64,000 nucleotides of DNA from Chryseobacterium binzhouense (GTDB lineage: Bacteria; Bacteroidota; Bacteroidia; Flavobacteriales; Weeksellaceae), in the NCBI RefSeq assembly GCF_007474545.1, contig NZ_VKOG01000004.1, positions 248,001 to 312,000 on the forward strand, read 5' to 3'. Made by a program: the position numbers and the translations under genes. The notes under the pieces were generated by a model. That model saw nothing but the letters and a program-made list of their open reading frames with translations. It did not search any database and was not told the origin of the DNA. Below are positions 61,307 to 64,000 of the stretch, in pieces (the stretch's first letter is position 1; every line of letters starts with the position of its first letter).

Positions 61307-63919
61307 ATGATTGCTGAAAAACATAGATTACAAGATACAGAATGGAAAAACTGGGGTCCTTACGTGAGCAACAGACAGTGGGGAAATGTACGTGAAGATT
61401 ATAGCCCCAACGGGAATGCATGGCATTTTGCCAACCATAATATTGCAGAAAGCCATACCTACAGATGGGGAGAAGAAGGAATTGCGGGAATCTCAGATAC
61501 CAAACAGCTTTTTTGTTTTGCTCTTTCGTTTTGGAATAAAAAAGATCAAAGAATAAAAGAACGTCTTTTCGGATTGAGCAATCCGCAGGGAAACCATGGT
61601 GAAGACATTAAAGAAATTTTTTACTATCTGGATAATACGCCTACTCACAGTTATATGAAGATGGTGTATAAATATCCGATTAATGAATTTCCTTATGACG
61701 ATATTGTAGCTGAAAATGCGAGACGCTCTAAAAAAGAACCTGAGTATGAATTATTCGATACCGGAATTTTTGATAACGACGAATATTTTGATATTTTCAT
61801 AGAATATTGTAAATCTGACGCAAATGATATTCTGATAAGGGTTACGGTATGTAACCGAAGTGACAAATCTGCTCCGATTGTCGTTCTACCAACTACATGG
61901 TACAGAAACAACTGGAAGTGGGGATATAATGAATATAAAGGTCAGGTAGAAGCCGGAAAAGAAGGCTGTATTAATGTTTTACACGAAAGTATTCCTATCA
62001 AAAAGTTTTATTCTAAAAACAAGAACGCTGAAAGGGTTTTCTGTGAAAATGAAACAAATCATCCTAAATTACACGGTACTCCTGCTGTAGAAAACACTTA
62101 TTATAAGGACGGGATAAATGATTATATTATTCATCATAAAAAAACTATTAATCCCGAACAAAAAGGCACAAAAGCAGCATTCGTTATTGAAGAGACTATT
62201 GGAGCAAAAGATTCAAAAATTTTTGAATTTCGTCTGTCTCCTTATGATATGGAAGATGCGTTTTACCAGTTTGATGAAATTTTTGATGCCCGAATTAAAG
62301 AAGCTGATGAATTTTACCAAGAAATACAGCATGATATTTATGATGAAGACGAAAAAAATGTACAAAGACAAGCATTTGCCGGACTTCTATGGAATAAACA
62401 ATTCTATCATTATAATGTTGGAAAATGGCTGAAAGGCGATCCTAATCATGAGGCTCCGAGAGATTTTGACAATTATGTCAGAAACACAGAATGGGAACAT
62501 CTCCACAATAAAGATATTATCTCCATGCCCGACAAATGGGAATATCCTTGGTATGCGACATGGGATCTGGCGTTTCACTGCGTTCCTTTTGCCATAATTG
62601 ATGCTGAGTTTGCGAAAAACCAGTTGCTTTTACTTACAAAAGAATGGTATATGCACCCTAACGGACAGATGCCTGCTTACGAATGGAATTTAAGCGATGT
62701 AAATCCACCAGTTCATGCATGGTCTTGCTTCAGGGTTTTTAAAATTGATGAAAAAATGAACGGCAAACCCGATTTGCTTTTCCTGGAGAAAGTTTTCCAA
62801 AAATTATTGCTGAATTTCACATGGTGGGTAAACAGAAAAGATAAAAACGGTAAAAATATTTTTGGCGGCGGATTTTTAGGTCTGGATAATATCGGTGCAT
62901 TTGACCGGAATATGGAGCTTAAAGATGGTGAACATCTGGAGCAGGCAGACGGAACGAGCTGGATGGCAATGTATGCTCTTAATATGATGAGAATGGCAAT
63001 GGAACTCGCACAATATTATCAGGTGTATGAAGATATGGCTATCAAATTTTTTGAACACTATCTCTACATTGCAGAAGCCATGGAAAATCTTGGTGACGGA
63101 AAAGAAGGACTCTGGAACGAGGAAGACGGATTTTTCTATGATGTACTCCAACTCGCAAACGGAGAAAGTGTTTCGTTGAGACTGAGAAGTATTGTCGGTT
63201 TAATCCCAATGTTTGCTGTTGAAATCATAGACCATCATCTTTTAGATAAAATGCCGAACTTCCGCGAAAGAATGGATTGGGTTCTAAAAAACAAACCAGA
63301 TCTCACCAAACTTGTTTCACACTGGGAAGAAGAAGGCACCGGGAGAAAACATCTGATGAGCATTCTCCGAAAAACAAGATTGACCAAGGTACTCAACCGT
63401 ATGCTTGACGAAAAAGAATTTCTGAGTTCATACGGCATTCGTGCCATGTCTAAGATTTACGAAAAAGATCCTTTTGTTTTTACGGTTCATGGTAATAAAA
63501 ATGTTGTTTACTATACTCCTGCAGAAAGTGACAGCAGAATGTTTGGCGGAAACAGCAACTGGAGAGGTCCGATATGGTTTCCTATCAACTTTCTGATTGT
63601 GGAAAGCCTGCAAAGATTCCATTTTTATTATGGAGACAGCTTAAAAGTTGAATTTCCGACAGGAAGTGGAGAAAAAAAGAGTTTGGATGAAGTCGCTCAA
63701 AATATCAGTGGAAGACTCTGCTCTATATTTTTGAAAGATGAAAGCGGACAGCGTGCTTTTAACGGAGGTAATTACAAATTAAATTATGATCCTCATTTTA
63801 AGGATTATATTACTTTCTATGAATATTTTCATGGAGATAACGGGCGTGGTGTCGGAGCTTCACATCAGACAGGATGGACTGCTACTGTTGCCAAACTATT
63901 AAAACCCCGACTCTCTTAA
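61307..63919 (+). CDS. MGH1/GH63-like glycoside hydrolase
   Basis: The protein from ATG 61307 has 870 residues (a frame to TTG 61259 exists, but a near-consensus TAACTTCG at 61282-61289 lies inside that extension). It has no signal peptide. Segments LQDTEWKNWGPYVSNRQWGN, WEYPWYATWDLAFHCVPFAI, GQMPAYEWNLSDVNPPVHAW, GPIWFPINFLIVESLQRFHF and GASHQTGWTATVAKLL mark the (alpha/alpha)6 barrel of GH63 mannosyl/glucosylglycerate-hydrolase-type enzymes. Likely acts on alpha-glucosides or compatible solutes in the cytosol; substrate unproven. Confidence 0.88.
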   Translation: MIAEKHRLQDTEWKNWGPYVSNRQWGNVREDYSPNGNAWHFANHNIAESHTYRWGEEGIAGISDTKQLFCFALSFWNKKDQRIKERLFGLSNPQGNHGEDIKEIFYYLDNTPTHSYMKMVYKYPINEFPYDDIVAENARRSKKEPEYELFDTGIFDNDEYFDIFIEYCKSDANDILIRVTVCNRSDKSAPIVVLPTTWYRNNWKWGYNEYKGQVEAGKEGCINVLHESIPIKKFYSKNKNAERVFCENETNHPKLHGTPAVENTYYKDGINDYIIHHKKTINPEQKGTKAAFVIEETIGAKDSKIFEFRLSPYDMEDAFYQFDEIFDARIKEADEFYQEIQHDIYDEDEKNVQRQAFAGLLWNKQFYHYNVGKWLKGDPNHEAPRDFDNYVRNTEWEHLHNKDIISMPDKWEYPWYATWDLAFHCVPFAIIDAEFAKNQLLLLTKEWYMHPNGQMPAYEWNLSDVNPPVHAWSCFRVFKIDEKMNGKPDLLFLEKVFQKLLLNFTWWVNRKDKNGKNIFGGGFLGLDNIGAFDRNMELKDGEHLEQADGTSWMAMYALNMMRMAMELAQYYQVYEDMAIKFFEHYLYIAEAMENLGDGKEGLWNEEDGFFYDVLQLANGESVSLRLRSIVGLIPMFAVEIIDHHLLDKMPNFRERMDWVLKNKPDLTKLVSHWEEEGTGRKHLMSILRKTRLTKVLNRMLDEKEFLSSYGIRAMSKIYEKDPFVFTVHGNKNVVYYTPAESDSRMFGGNSNWRGPIWFPINFLIVESLQRFHFYYGDSLKVEFPTGSGEKKSLDEVAQNISGRLCSIFLKDESGQRAFNGGNYKLNYDPHFKDYITFYEYFHGDNGRGVGASHQTGWTATVAKLLKPRLS

Positions 63920-63945
63920 TTGAGATTATAACTTTGGAGAATCAT

Positions 63946-63984
63946 AGAGTTTGAGAGTTGAAAATATTTCTTCTCTCAAACTCT
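63946..63984. terminator. Hairpin after the GH63-like gene
   Basis: AGAGTTTGAGAG and CTCTCAAACTCT make a perfect 12-bp stem with a 15-base AT-rich loop; flanking GGAG/CTCC extends the symmetry. There is no strong T-run, so it may be a terminator or part of an intergenic element cut by the window edge. Confidence 0.5.
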
Positions 63985-64000
63985 GTTACTCTCCCACTTT

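Overview
The window comes from a low-GC member of the Bacteroidota, most likely a Flavobacteriia genus close to Chryseobacterium (Weeksellaceae). The evidence is: many genes preceded by the Bacteroidota -7 element TAnnTTTG with A-rich leaders instead of Shine-Dalgarno sites; bacillithiol synthesis (bshA); the DUF4292/EnvC/TatA/DUF4254 cluster; a VF530-type DNA-binding protein; methionine synthase split into two genes; and many small SPII lipoproteins. No tRNA, rRNA, CRISPR array, insertion sequence or prophage was recognised.

Layout. 1-4507: 5' part of a RecB/AddA-like helicase (cut by the window edge), a secreted carboxypeptidase-regulatory-like protein, and a DUF2851-PspC-GNAT operon. 4508-5243: a non-coding stretch with two tandem copies of a ~180-bp repeat. 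5244-9385: GH3 hydrolase plus bshA, and two unknown lipoproteins. 9548-16479: an envelope cluster (flippase, sugar nucleotidyltransferase, DUF4292 lipoprotein, degenerate LytM/EnvC protein, TatA, DUF4254, lipoprotein, RibA). 16597-24381: pyrC, two paralogous AraC regulators around an aldo/keto reductase and an SDR, and an OmpR-type two-component system. The gap at 18933-19330 holds two different elements bounded by long inverted repeats. 24546-26010: DUF1573 protein and a dienoyl-CoA-reductase-like SDR. 26218-29876: the most unusual locus, a five-gene operon with a DUF2589 protein, two unknown proteins, a signal-less subtilase, and a 67-residue protein that looks like a free-standing copy of the subtilase prodomain. 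29945-40154: nuclease/phosphatase-fold protein, FKBP lipoprotein, a four-gene unit with a seven-helix membrane protein and a NarL-type two-component system, ClpB, TetR/LLM pair, small proteins. 40225-44800: SbcC and SbcD with an unlisted 56-residue basic ORF coupled to sbcD. 45138-50520: VF530, SlyD-like FKBP, YchJ, CysS, a decayed gene, FolE and a GNAT protein. 50610-61118: methionine supercluster read leftwards from a SAM riboswitch: metX, ACT-homoserine dehydrogenase, metZ, metH N-terminal half, desaturase, metH C-terminal half, small secreted protein, metF. 61307-63919: GH63-like glycosidase.

How the genes work together. The SAM riboswitch, homoserine dehydrogenase, MetX, MetZ, split MetH and MetF make a complete route from aspartate semialdehyde to methionine under one sensor; FolE and CysS lie just beyond it. 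The envelope cluster combines glycan precursor export, septal amidase activation and Tat export. The subtilase/DUF2589 operon has its own promoter and terminator and looks like a self-contained intracellular protease module of unknown purpose; it is the best candidate here for an undescribed system.

All calls rest on reading the sequence and on memory of protein families; no database search or structure prediction was run.
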